Assembly: GCF_009796805.1 (NCBI RefSeq)
Contig: NZ_CP047029.1
Location: 62,001-126,000, forward strand
Reading direction: 5' to 3'
From: Algibacter sp. L1A34
GTDB lineage: Bacteria; Bacteroidota; Bacteroidia; Flavobacteriales; Flavobacteriaceae
Length of the DNA stretch: 64,000 nucleotides
Position numbers and translations under genes: made by a program
Shown: positions 44,187-53,107 of the stretch, piece by piece
Position numbering within the stretch: the first letter of the stretch is position 1
Layout of the letters: every line of letters begins with the position of its first letter
Notes under the pieces: generated by a model
Databases searched by the model: none
Told to the model about the DNA's origin: nothing
The model's input: the letters and a program-made list of their open reading frames with translations, nothing else

Positions 44187-46403
44187 TTAATAATTTATTA
44201 TTTCAATTGCTTTTTCCAATACTTCATCTCTCCCCTTTTTAATTCCTTCAACAGTTGGCCTAATCACCACATCGGGAACAATACCAATTCTTTGAGTTTC
44301 TGCACCATCTGGATAATAAATACCATTTCCAGAAATTCTAGTTAATAATCCTCCTGGTAAATATATATCAGAAACACTACCATCTGCTCCAGCTGTAGTA
44401 CTTCCAACAATAGTAGTGTTCTCTCCTGCTCTAAATGCCATAGCAGTAAATTCCGATTGACTTTGCGAATATTCATTAACCAAAACAACCAACTTGCCTT
44501 TATATGTTATAGTATCGTTTTCGAGATTCAAAGGTCCCGAAAAATTAAATTCCCCAGGGTTATCTTTATTAAATTGAGCTATTTTAACAAAAGGAGTTCT
44601 TGACGAAACAAAATAAGAACCTAATTTATAAGGCACAAAAGCCGAAGGATAGTTTCTTATATCAATAATAATACCTTTTGTGTTTTCAAAAGTTTCTTTT
44701 AATATCGGTATGTCCTCAGTTTTTATCGATTTTAAAGTTACATAGCCAATATTATTTTCTAATAATTTATAACTTTTTTCACCCGTCCAATTATACCACT
44801 TCGTATTCAATTGCTCCAAAGGATAAAGCGATATAAACTCGTGCTTTTTGATTTCATTAGAAATAAAATCAATATCAATATTTTTTTTATTGAAACGTAA
44901 AAGATCTTTAGAAATATCTCTCATTTTCGCAGCGCCATTTGATGCTGGATAATAAGGACTAATACTATCCACAATAAACTCAACAGATTTATTATTAATA
45001 TGTGTAATCACGTCCCCAACTTCAACCTTCGAAGCTTCTTTTAACTCAGGATTATAATAATCTGTAACTACTAATTTATCTTCGACAAATTCAACTTTAA
45101 AAGGCGGGTAAAACTCACCTTGTTTTTTAGTTACATTATTAAAACCAACTGAAGTTGTTGCATGAGTATCATTAATGTCACTTATTAATAAAATACATTT
45201 TTTTTCGTATTCTAATTTACCCTCTGATTTTATAAACTTTGGAATATATTCTTTTAAAACTTTACTCCAGTCTTTATCTGTTAAATGTTTATAAGGAAAA
45301 AAATAATGAATGATATTCCAATATCGATAAAGAGCTAATAATTTAAACCCATCATCATTATACAACATGGAATAGTAATATTTTTCATTTACAAAATTCG
45401 GATTCCTAGTAGGACCTTTATCAATATAATAATGCTTTCCTTGAAATCTATTTTTATAAATATAATTTATTTTATTTTTTAATTCTGAACTCAAACTAAA
45501 CCCTTCCAACCATAACATATCAGGCTTTACAAAACTAACAGCTTTAGTATCTATACATTTTGCACACGCATCAATTTCTCCGTATTTTTTAATCCATTCG
45601 AGAATCACCTTATCTCTTTCTAAGTTACCTTTAACTTTTAAAAATTTTGGTAACATTCTAAAAAGCTCAAAATCCCAATTATAATTTCCTTTACCTACCT
45701 CCGGATGATTGTATTTCAAAAACCCCCAAACTTTACCTAATAATTCTAAATTACTAACAAGTTCTTCATTAAGCTCAGGGAATTCAATCTTAGAATTCAA
45801 GTCAAATTCATTATCTAAAGTTGCTTTATAAACGGGTTGTTCTATTTCTTTTAAAGTTTGAACATCCTGGCCATCTATAGTTAAAACAAATTCGTCAAAC
45901 CATGCCTCACCTGTGCCACTCATTATCCCCGCCACAATAATATTTTCAGCATTTTCGGGATATGTTAACGTTACAGAGTATTTTTGCCAATCTTTTGTAC
46001 CATGGATATTTTGTTTTTCCATATTATCGCCCGCTAATATTTTTTTACCACCATCTATTCTCAGCATAAGACCTGCATACCCTTTTTCAATATTTTTGGT
46101 TTTCATGTAGCCTTCAAGTTTAATAGACTCTCCTTTATAATTAGCAGGAATACGGTAAGCAATACAACCAAAAGAATTGGCAGCATTTTCTTTAGAAGTT
46201 ATTTTGGATGCATATTTGCCTGAATACACATTAACACTATCTACATTTAAGCTATAATCTCCCCATTCAAACCATTTCTCCGGAAATAATAGTAATGAAT
46301 CATAAGTTTCAAAATCTAAATTAAATCTTTTTTTTGTTTGAGATGTACAGGTTATATAAAAAAGCGATACAATAACTAAAACCGTGTATTTCATTAGTTT
46401 CAT
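44187..46403 (-). CDS. S41-family serine peptidase, exported
   Basis: The 738-residue protein has a signal or lipoprotein peptide (YITC, Cys19). Residues about 25-190 look like a carbohydrate-binding-like or jelly-roll module (NLDFETYDSLLLFPEKWFEWGDYSLN...). A PDZ-like part includes VEVGDVITHINNKS, and the tail-protease domain has GYVTLKSI, TKGIIIDIRNYPSAFVPY and the Ser nucleophile near residue 648 in NEYSQSQSEFTAMAF, followed by VGSTTAGADG. The substrate is unknown. It is monocistronic. Confidence 0.85.
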   Translation of the reverse strand: MKLMKYTVLVIVSLFYITCTSQTKKRFNLDFETYDSLLLFPEKWFEWGDYSLNVDSVNVYSGKYASKITSKENAANSFGCIAYRIPANYKGESIKLEGYMKTKNIEKGYAGLMLRIDGGKKILAGDNMEKQNIHGTKDWQKYSVTLTYPENAENIIVAGIMSGTGEAWFDEFVLTIDGQDVQTLKEIEQPVYKATLDNEFDLNSKIEFPELNEELVSNLELLGKVWGFLKYNHPEVGKGNYNWDFELFRMLPKFLKVKGNLERDKVILEWIKKYGEIDACAKCIDTKAVSFVKPDMLWLEGFSLSSELKNKINYIYKNRFQGKHYYIDKGPTRNPNFVNEKYYYSMLYNDDGFKLLALYRYWNIIHYFFPYKHLTDKDWSKVLKEYIPKFIKSEGKLEYEKKCILLISDINDTHATTSVGFNNVTKKQGEFYPPFKVEFVEDKLVVTDYYNPELKEASKVEVGDVITHINNKSVEFIVDSISPYYPASNGAAKMRDISKDLLRFNKKNIDIDFISNEIKKHEFISLYPLEQLNTKWYNWTGEKSYKLLENNIGYVTLKSIKTEDIPILKETFENTKGIIIDIRNYPSAFVPYKLGSYFVSSRTPFVKIAQFNKDNPGEFNFSGPLNLENDTITYKGKLVVLVNEYSQSQSEFTAMAFRAGENTTIVGSTTAGADGSVSDIYLPGGLLTRISGNGIYYPDGAETQRIGIVPDVVIRPTVEGIKKGRDEVLEKAIEIINY

Positions 46404-46696
46404 TTTTTATAAAAATATCAATATAACAGAGACGACAACCTTTTCTTAAGGCTCCAAACAAAGTTAATAAAAAACTGATAATGTTTACATTAACTCTTAA
46501 ATAGCACTACTTAATCTTTAAAATTCAGAATATATTCTATCAACTAAATATAAAACCATCAAAATGTAACATTTCAACAAAAAACGACACCTATATATAA
46601 AGTAGCTGCTTTTCATTTACAAAGATTTAGATCAAGTAATCTTTCACACTCTTGTTGACTATTTCAACAGAGTTTCACTAAAAACATTCAGAAATT

Positions 46697-46960
46697 ATGG
46701 GAGGAGAAGGTTCAATGATGGCTGCTAACCTGTCGTTAAAAAACAACAGAAGTATAGCGTCAAAACGAAGAGAAAACAGCGCTTTATCTGGTAGCTACTC
46801 AAAAATTAAATTAAAAAAATTTCCTAAAGCCACACCAGAACAACTAAAAGAAATAAAGGAGAAAACAATAAGAGAAAACAGAAAAACGCTATTAATAAAT
46901 ATCGGCTTATTTATAGTAACATGCATTGGCTTATTTGTTGCCATCCAATATTTATTCTAA
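46697..46960 (+). CDS. Small single-span membrane protein, unknown function
   Basis: The 87-residue protein has a basic, Ser/Asn-rich N-terminal half (SLKNNRSIASKRRENSALSGSYSK), a charged stretch with TPEQLKEIKEKTIRENRK, and one C-terminal membrane helix (LLINIGLFIVTCIGLFVAIQYLF). Charge distribution suggests the N terminus is cytosolic. A terminator follows 7 bp after the stop. The 293 bp upstream contain no gene; two short inverted repeats there (AAAGATT/AATCTTT and GTTGA/TCAAC near 46,620-46,675) may be regulatory. Confidence 0.7.
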   Translation: MGGEGSMMAANLSLKNNRSIASKRRENSALSGSYSKIKLKKFPKATPEQLKEIKEKTIRENRKTLLINIGLFIVTCIGLFVAIQYLF

Positions 46961-47005
46961 AAAAAAAGATCCTTCAGATTTAAAAAACCTGAAGGATCTA
47001 ATATT
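46961..47005. terminator. Bidirectional terminator
   Basis: AGATCCTTCAG (46967-46977) pairs with CTGAAGGATCT (46989-46999) between convergent genes; it is preceded by a run of A. It ends the rightward small membrane protein gene and probably the leftward aminotransferase gene. Confidence 0.8.
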
Positions 47006-47037
47006 ATATAAAGTTTACTGTTTAAACGTAAATCTAT

Positions 47038-48222
47038 CTAGCTCACTACTTCTTTAATACGCTTAATAGCTTCAATAATTTGTTCTTGCGAAGCTGCATA
47101 AGAAATACGAATACAATTAGGATTACCAAAAGCAGCACCTGTAACGGTTGCAACTAAAGCTTCTTCTAATAAATATAAAGAAAAATCGGTAGCATTATTT
47201 ATTTTTGTACCTCTTAATGTTTTTCCGAAGTAATAAGATACATCTGGAAATACGTAAAAAGCACCTTCTGGCGTGTTTGAGTTAAAACCTTTAACATCGC
47301 TCAATAAATCTAAAACTAAATCACGACGCACTTTAAACTCGTCGATCATATATTTAACAGCACTCGGCTCTGCTTGTAACGCTGTAATTACTGCACGTTG
47401 TGCAATACAGTTAGCACCACTAGTAATTTGACCTTGCATTTTATTACATGCACGAGCAATTTTTTCTGGAGCACCAATAAAACCAATACGCCATCCCGTC
47501 ATAGCGAAAGCTTTCGATACACCGTTTACCGTAATTGTATTATTGTACATATCATCAAATTCTGCAATACTTGAATGACCAGAACCGTAATTAATATGCT
47601 CATAAATTTCATCTGAAACCACATAGATATTAGGATATTTAACCAATACATCGGCTAAAGCTCTTAATTCTTCTCTACTGTAAACAGATCCACTTGGGTT
47701 ACAAGGTGAACTAAACCACATCATTTTGGTTTTTGGCGTAATAGCCGCTTCCAATTGTGCAGGAGTCATTTTAAAATCTGTATCAATAGATGTTGCAACC
47801 TCTACTGGCACACCATCGTTTAATTTTACAATATCAGAATAACTTACCCAATAAGGACAAGGTAAAATAACCTCATCTCCTTTATTCAACATAACGCTAG
47901 CAATATTTGCCAAAGATTGTTTAGCTCCCGTAGAAACAACAACTTGAGGTAAAGTATACGTTAAGTTATTATCGCGTTTAAATTTCGCAATAACTGCCTC
48001 TTTTAAATCTACATAACCATCTACTGGAGAGTACGAATTGTAATTATCATTTACAGCTTGAATGGCTGCATCTTTAATAAAATCTGGTGTGTTAAAATCT
48101 GGTTCCCCAAGACTTAAACCAATAATGTCTTTGCCTTCGCCTCTTAATTCGCGCGCTTTGGCAGCCATAGCTAACGTTGCCGATGTAGCCATGTTTAAAA
48201 TTCTATCAGATAGTAATTGCAT
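47038..48222 (-). CDS. PLP-dependent aminotransferase (aspartate aminotransferase-like, class I)
   Basis: The 394-residue enzyme has the class I fold-type I pattern: LSLGEPDFNTPDFIKDAA, VSTGAKQSLANIA, CPYWVSYSDIVKL, SSPCNPSGSVYSREEL, VVSDEIYEHINYG with the PLP-binding Asp and Tyr, and the Schiff-base Lys near residue 236 in TVNGVSKAFAMTGWRIGF. It most resembles subgroup-Ib aspartate or prephenate aminotransferases. It is 33 bp downstream of the desaturase gene in the same direction. Confidence 0.92.
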   Translation of the reverse strand: MQLLSDRILNMATSATLAMAAKARELRGEGKDIIGLSLGEPDFNTPDFIKDAAIQAVNDNYNSYSPVDGYVDLKEAVIAKFKRDNNLTYTLPQVVVSTGAKQSLANIASVMLNKGDEVILPCPYWVSYSDIVKLNDGVPVEVATSIDTDFKMTPAQLEAAITPKTKMMWFSSPCNPSGSVYSREELRALADVLVKYPNIYVVSDEIYEHINYGSGHSSIAEFDDMYNNTITVNGVSKAFAMTGWRIGFIGAPEKIARACNKMQGQITSGANCIAQRAVITALQAEPSAVKYMIDEFKVRRDLVLDLLSDVKGFNSNTPEGAFYVFPDVSYYFGKTLRGTKINNATDFSLYLLEEALVATVTGAAFGNPNCIRISYAASQEQIIEAIKRIKEVVS

Positions 48223-48254
48223 GAAATGTGTTTATAAGTAAATATATAGTTAGT

Positions 48255-49349
48255 TTATGCTAAATCAGGATTTTTCCCAAGCACTTTTAATTGATTATAA
48301 TGTTCTGAAACTGCTTTCCAAAATGTGTTGTATTCATTATATGGTAAACTGAACTCGTTTGCTGTTTCTTTAACTATTTTTGCTATTTTACTATAATGCA
48401 CGTGGCTAATATTAGCAAATAAATGGTGCTCTACTTGTCGGTTTAAACCTCCAGTATAAAATTCAGCTAACCAGCTTTTAGGTGAAAAATTACAAGTTGT
48501 AAATAATTGGTGAATAGCCCAAGTGTTTTTCATATTACCATCCTCATCAGGCAAAGGCATAACAGTGCTAGGAACCACGTGTGCCAATTGAAAAACAACA
48601 CTTAAGATTATTCCAGCTGTGTAATGCATAATTAAGAACCCTATTAATACTTGCCACCAAGCAAAACCTAAAATTAATGGTAAGGCCACCCAAAGAGAAT
48701 AATACACAATTTTACCAATAATAAGTTTAGTCCATTGTGTTGCAGGACTTGGTAACTTACCATAAGCTAATTTACGTTTTAGGTATTTATAGGTTTGTAT
48801 AAAATCTGTTGTAATAGCCCAGTTTGCAGTTAACAGTCCGTATAAAAAGAATGCATAATACTTTTGGTATTGATGAATTTTAAACCATTTTGAATGTTTT
48901 GAAAAACGGATAATTCTACCCGCATCAATATCTTCATCATGTCCTTGAATATTGGTATATGTATGGTGCAATACATTATGTTGTACTTTCCAATTGTAGT
49001 CATTTCCAGCTAAAATGTAAATACTACTTCCCATTAATTTGTTCACCCATTTTTTACTGGAGAATGAACCATGGTTAGCATCGTGCATCACATTCATGCC
49101 TACTCCTGCCATACCAATACCAACAACTACCATGCATAAAGCTTGTAGCCATCCAGACATGGGTACTGTTAAAATTAATACTGCTGGAACAATTAGTAAA
49201 GCAAACATTATGATGGCTTTATTATATAATTTCCAGTTTCCTGTGCGTTTAATATCGTTCTCCTTAAAGTAATCATTAACACGTTTATTCAACGTTTTAA
49301 AGAACTTAGCAGGGTCTTTTCTCGAAAATGAGACGGTTTGTTTAGTCAT
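48255..49349 (-). CDS. Membrane fatty acid desaturase
   Basis: The 364-residue protein has the three His boxes of the membrane di-iron desaturases: HDANHGSF, HNVLHHTYTN and QVEHHLFANISHVHY. The QxxHH third box is typical of front-end or acyl-lipid desaturases. Four hydrophobic helices surround them (LYNKAIIMFALLIVPAVLIL, LWVALPLILGFAWWQVLIGFLI, and others). It introduces a double bond in membrane acyl chains; position is unknown. Its start is at 49349, and rsmG lies divergent 142 bp away. Confidence 0.92.
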   Translation of the reverse strand: MTKQTVSFSRKDPAKFFKTLNKRVNDYFKENDIKRTGNWKLYNKAIIMFALLIVPAVLILTVPMSGWLQALCMVVVGIGMAGVGMNVMHDANHGSFSSKKWVNKLMGSSIYILAGNDYNWKVQHNVLHHTYTNIQGHDEDIDAGRIIRFSKHSKWFKIHQYQKYYAFFLYGLLTANWAITTDFIQTYKYLKRKLAYGKLPSPATQWTKLIIGKIVYYSLWVALPLILGFAWWQVLIGFLIMHYTAGIILSVVFQLAHVVPSTVMPLPDEDGNMKNTWAIHQLFTTCNFSPKSWLAEFYTGGLNRQVEHHLFANISHVHYSKIAKIVKETANEFSLPYNEYNTFWKAVSEHYNQLKVLGKNPDLA

Positions 49350-49440
49350 GCAATAAATTTTAATATGATTTCTAAAATATTTTTTTGATCATACCTAACT
49401 GCAAAGATATGAATAAAGCTATTTAAGTTATCCCAATTTT

Positions 49441-49474
49441 TTGTAAAATTATGCGCCTAAAAAGTATATTTTTG
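49441..49474 (+). promoter_or_regulatory. Promoter of rsmG
   Basis: A TTG at 49441-49443 (in a TTTTTTG run) and a -7 box TATTTTTG at 49467-49474 are 23 bp apart, within the usual range for flavobacterial promoters. The ATG follows 17 bp later. Confidence 0.55.
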
Positions 49475-49491
49475 TTGAAAATTTAACAGAA

Positions 49492-50121
49492 ATGAAACTG
49501 CTTTTAAAATATTTCCCCGACTTAACGGAAGACCAAATTGAAAAATTCACCCAATTAGAAACCTTATATCAAGATTGGAATTTAAAAATAAATGTAGTTT
49601 CTCGAAAAGATATCGATGAGCTTTATTTAAGACATGTATTACATTCTTTAGGAATAGCTAAAATAATCCAATTTAAAGATGGTAGCCATATTCTAGATGT
49701 TGGAACAGGTGGTGGATTCCCAGGAATCCCTTTAGCTATAATGTTTCCCGAATGTTCATTTCATTTAGTAGATAGTATTGCTAAAAAACTAAAAGTAGTT
49801 AACGAAGTTGTTGAAGGCTTAGGTTTAACCAATGTAAAAACAACACATAGCCGCGTTGAAGAGACCAATGGGAATTACGATTTTATTGTAAGCCGTGCCG
49901 TTGCTGCTATGCCTACTTTTGTACATTGGGTAAAAGGAAAAATTGCAAAAGAGCAAAACCACGAACTAAAAAATGGTATTCTATATTTAAAAGGTGGCGA
50001 TCTAACCGAAGAGCTAAAAGATTACAAAACCACTACTATTTTTGATTTATCTGACTATTTTGATGAAGATTTCTACGAAACCAAAAAAATAGTACACTTA
50101 CCTTTAAAGTATCGCGGGTAA
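49492..50121 (+). CDS. rsmG: 16S rRNA (guanine(527)-N7)-methyltransferase
   Basis: The 209-residue enzyme methylates G527 of 16S rRNA with SAM. Typical segments are FTQLETLYQDWNLKINVVSRKDIDELYLRHVLHSLGIAK, motif I ILDVGTGGGFPGIPLAI, HLVDSIAKKLKVVNEV, and the late DFIVSRAVAAMPTFVHW. It is a single gene followed by a large perfect palindromic terminator. Confidence 0.97.
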   Translation: MKLLLKYFPDLTEDQIEKFTQLETLYQDWNLKINVVSRKDIDELYLRHVLHSLGIAKIIQFKDGSHILDVGTGGGFPGIPLAIMFPECSFHLVDSIAKKLKVVNEVVEGLGLTNVKTTHSRVEETNGNYDFIVSRAVAAMPTFVHWVKGKIAKEQNHELKNGILYLKGGDLTEELKDYKTTTIFDLSDYFDEDFYETKKIVHLPLKYRG

Positions 50122-50145
50122 TTTATAACGGATTATAAGAAAAGT

Positions 50146-50190
50146 AAAAGCCATTAAAAATCATAATTATGATTTTTAATGGCTTTTTTT
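50146..50190. terminator. Perfect 42-bp palindromic terminator after rsmG
   Basis: The 42-bp palindrome 50146-50187 has a 21-bp stem (AAAAGCCATTAAAAATCATAA and complement) and ends in a T-run to 50190. It serves rsmG and perhaps the convergent pepD gene. Confidence 0.85.
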
Positions 50191-50248
50191 ATCTCTTAAT
50201 TGTAATTTTTTCTAGCTTAAAAACAACAATCTTTACTATGACTAGAAC

Positions 50249-51712
50249 CTAAGCCTTCTCAGGAATCTGCTTTAAAATTTCTAATACAAAGTTCCAATAT
50301 TTTTGAGCAGATGAAATTTGAGCACGTTCATCTGGAGAGTGCGCTCCTTTTATAGTTGGACCAAAACTAATCATGTCCATTTCTGGATAATTTGTTCCAA
50401 GAATCCCGCATTCTAAACCAGCATGACATGCTGCTACGTGTGGTTTTTCGTTATTTAATTCTTCGTAAAGTTTCTCCATTATTTTTAAAATAGCAGAATC
50501 CATATTTGGTGTCCACCCTGGATAATCGCCTGTACACTCTACTTCGCAACCCGTTAATTCGAAAACAGAACGTAAAGTGTTTGCTAAATCCCATTTAGAA
50601 CTCTCTACAGAAGAACGTGTTAAACAACCAATTTTTACATGGCCATCTTTAATAATAACTCTAGCAATATTATTTGATGTTTCTACTAATTCAGGAATAT
50701 CTGCACTCATACGATACACACCATTCCATGCGGCATAAATAGCTCGTGTTAATCCTTCTTGAACTCCTAAATCCATTATTTTTTCTGGAGTTTCAACTTT
50801 AGAAACTACAACTTCTAAATTAGGCTCCATCGTTTTTAATTCCGTCTTTAAAACTTCTTCTTGCTGTTTTATCTCTAAAAGAAAAGCTTCTTCATGAATA
50901 GCATCGATTGCAACAATAGCATTACTTTCTCGAGGAATAGCGTTACGTAAACTTCCTCCGTCGATTTCCGAAATGCGCAAACCAAAATTCTCAAAACCAT
51001 CAAAAAGCACACGGTTCATTATTTTATTCGCATTACCTAATCCTTCATGAATTTGCATTCCTGAATGACCACCTTGTAATCCTTTTACTGTAATTTTATA
51101 ACCTATTTTGAATTCTGGAGTTTCCTCTTCCTCATAAGTTCTCGTTGCTGTTACATCGATACCACCGGCACAACCAACGCCAATTTCATCATCTTCTTCA
51201 GTATCTAAGTTTAAAAGAATTCCGCCAGTAAGTAAGCCGCCTTTTAATCCTTCCGCTCCTGTCATCCCTGTTTCTTCATCTATAGTAAACAAAGCTTCAA
51301 TCGCTGGATGCGGTATATCTGTGCTTTCTAGAATAGCCATAATAGTGGCAACTCCTAACCCATTATCGGCTCCTAACGTAGTGCCTCTTGCACGAACCCA
51401 ATCCCCATCTACATACATTTCTATACCTTGTGTATCGAAATCGAATTCTGTATCATTATTTTTTTGATGAACCATATCTAAATGCGACTGCATCACGATA
51501 GTCGTTCTATTTCCCATACCTGCTGTTGCTGGTTTTTTGATAATAACATTACCAACCTCATCTTCGATAGTTTCAAAACCAAGGTTCTTACCAAAGTCTT
51601 TCATAAATGCGATAACACGTTCCTCCTTTTTAGATGGACGTGGTACGGCGTTTAAATCGGCAAATTTATTCCAAAGTTCTTTAGGCTCTAGGTTTCTTAT
51701 TTCTTGACTCAT
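50249..51712 (-). CDS. pepD: Aminoacyl-histidine dipeptidase (M20 family)
   Basis: The 487-residue metallopeptidase shows M20/PepD motifs: VMQSHLDMVHQKN with metal His and Asp, GTTLGADNGLGVA, LFTIDEETGMTGAEGL with the catalytic Glu pair, LNLDTEEDDEIGVGCAGG, GLQGGHSGMQIHEGLGNANKIM, CHAGLECGIL and ISFGPTIKGAHSPDER. It hydrolyses Xaa-His and other dipeptides in the cytosol. It is monocistronic, with the second dispersed repeat just upstream. Confidence 0.95.
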   Translation of the reverse strand: MSQEIRNLEPKELWNKFADLNAVPRPSKKEERVIAFMKDFGKNLGFETIEDEVGNVIIKKPATAGMGNRTTIVMQSHLDMVHQKNNDTEFDFDTQGIEMYVDGDWVRARGTTLGADNGLGVATIMAILESTDIPHPAIEALFTIDEETGMTGAEGLKGGLLTGGILLNLDTEEDDEIGVGCAGGIDVTATRTYEEEETPEFKIGYKITVKGLQGGHSGMQIHEGLGNANKIMNRVLFDGFENFGLRISEIDGGSLRNAIPRESNAIVAIDAIHEEAFLLEIKQQEEVLKTELKTMEPNLEVVVSKVETPEKIMDLGVQEGLTRAIYAAWNGVYRMSADIPELVETSNNIARVIIKDGHVKIGCLTRSSVESSKWDLANTLRSVFELTGCEVECTGDYPGWTPNMDSAILKIMEKLYEELNNEKPHVAACHAGLECGILGTNYPEMDMISFGPTIKGAHSPDERAQISSAQKYWNFVLEILKQIPEKA

Positions 51713-51768
51713 GTCTTTTTATATTTTAATGCAAAGTTAGTAAAAATACACAGATATTGGCAGCTACT

Positions 51769-51932
51769 CCTGATTGATGTGGCATCCTTTTTTTGTTGTT
51801 AAATAGTTTGCAAAAAGTCTAAACGATTATAATTAAGTTTAACTTTACTTTATACTGAAACAAGTATATCAAAAAAAAGATATAACGGAAAGCAGGAAGA
51901 AACCTTTATAAATATACCCGACCTTTGGGTAC
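51769..51932 (-). repeat. Two-block dispersed repeat, copy 2
   Basis: Read leftward: block B (51870-51932) includes GTACCC, AAAGGTCGGGT and CTTTCCGTTATATCTTTTTTTT; block A (51769-51798) includes CAAAAAAAGGATGCCACATCAATC. The middle of about 70 bp is unrelated to copy 1. TTTTTTTG and CAAAAAAA at the inner block ends can pair. It fills most of the pepD-DUF3810 gap. Confidence 0.6.
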
Positions 51933-51954
51933 AAATTTTTACTATTTTTGATTT

Positions 51955-53016
51955 ATGTTGAAAGATAAAAAAACGATTATTGCGCTGCTGTTGATTCCGC
52001 AGTATTTTTTCGTGAAGTTTTTAGGGAATTATCCAGAATTTGTAGATGCGTATTACAGTAATGGGCTCTATATATATGTATCGAAAATGTTTCGGTTTTG
52101 TTTAGGGTGGTTGCCATTTTCATTTGGAGATTTGGTCTATGCTGTTGGATTAATTTATATAATTAGATGGTTTTTTAAAAATTGGAAACGTTTAAAAACG
52201 GATACAAAGCAGTGGTTTGCTGATGTGTTTTCTGCCGTTTCGGTGCTTTATTTTGCATTTCATTTATTTTGGGGTTTTAACTATTACCGATTACCGCTGT
52301 ATAAAAGTTTGAATTTGAATCCTGAATATTCTACAGAGCAACTTGTAAAGGTGACAGAACAGCTTATTTTACAAGCGAATGCATTGCATTTGGAAATCGC
52401 GAAAAATGATTCATTAAAAGTAGAGATTCCGTTATCTAAAAATGAAATTTTAAAGCTTGCGCCAGACGGTTATTTAGGGCTGAAGCAGGTGTTTCCTAAT
52501 TTGGAATATTCGCCACAGAGTGTAAAAAAATCGTTGTTTAGTTATCCGCTAACTTATATGGGTTTTAGTGGTTATTTGAATCCGTTAACCAATGAAGCGC
52601 AGGTTGATGGATTGATTCCGAAGTTTAAATTTGCGACCACAACAACGCACGAAATAGCACATCAATTAGGCTTTGCAGCAGAAAATGAAGCAAATTTTAT
52701 TGGTTGCTTGGCAGCTATAAATCATGAGAATATTTATTTTAGATATTGCGGTTATACTTTTGGTTTACGCTATTGTTTAAATGAAATTTACCGAAGAGAC
52801 GAAGCACTTTACGAGGAAGTTGTTAAAAACCTAAATATCGGTATTTTAAAGAATTACGAGGAAGTTCGTGTGTTTTGGGAGGCTCACCAAAACCCAACTG
52901 AGCCTTTATTTAAAAGTTTTTATAGTGGTTTTTTAAAAGCTAACAAACAAACTAAAGGCATGGAAAGTTATAGTTACGTTGTTGCTCTATTGGTAAATTA
53001 TTTTGAAGAAAAATGA
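51955..53016 (+). CDS. DUF3810 membrane protein with zinc-peptidase motif
   Basis: The 353-residue protein has three membrane helices in the first 115 residues and then a large domain with HEIAHQLGFAAENEANF: HEIAH is at 232-236 and a second Glu follows as in HExxH-type (gluzincin-like) metallopeptidases. The DUF3810 family has no known substrate. A TATTTTTG box at 51943-51950 ends only 4 bp before the ATG, so the mRNA may be leaderless. Confidence 0.85.
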   Translation: MLKDKKTIIALLLIPQYFFVKFLGNYPEFVDAYYSNGLYIYVSKMFRFCLGWLPFSFGDLVYAVGLIYIIRWFFKNWKRLKTDTKQWFADVFSAVSVLYFAFHLFWGFNYYRLPLYKSLNLNPEYSTEQLVKVTEQLILQANALHLEIAKNDSLKVEIPLSKNEILKLAPDGYLGLKQVFPNLEYSPQSVKKSLFSYPLTYMGFSGYLNPLTNEAQVDGLIPKFKFATTTTHEIAHQLGFAAENEANFIGCLAAINHENIYFRYCGYTFGLRYCLNEIYRRDEALYEEVVKNLNIGILKNYEEVRVFWEAHQNPTEPLFKSFYSGFLKANKQTKGMESYSYVVALLVNYFEEK

Positions 53017-53107
53017 GAAATTCTTAAAGATTACAACTTTATATGTAAAGGAACTTTGATTCTAGATAGATATCCGTATTTTTAGCTAAAACTAACAGAT
53101 TGTATCT

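Noticed and set aside
46615-46675. Two short inverted repeats before the 87-residue protein gene
   Set aside because: Stems of only 5-7 bp with no second copy elsewhere; not enough to call an operator.
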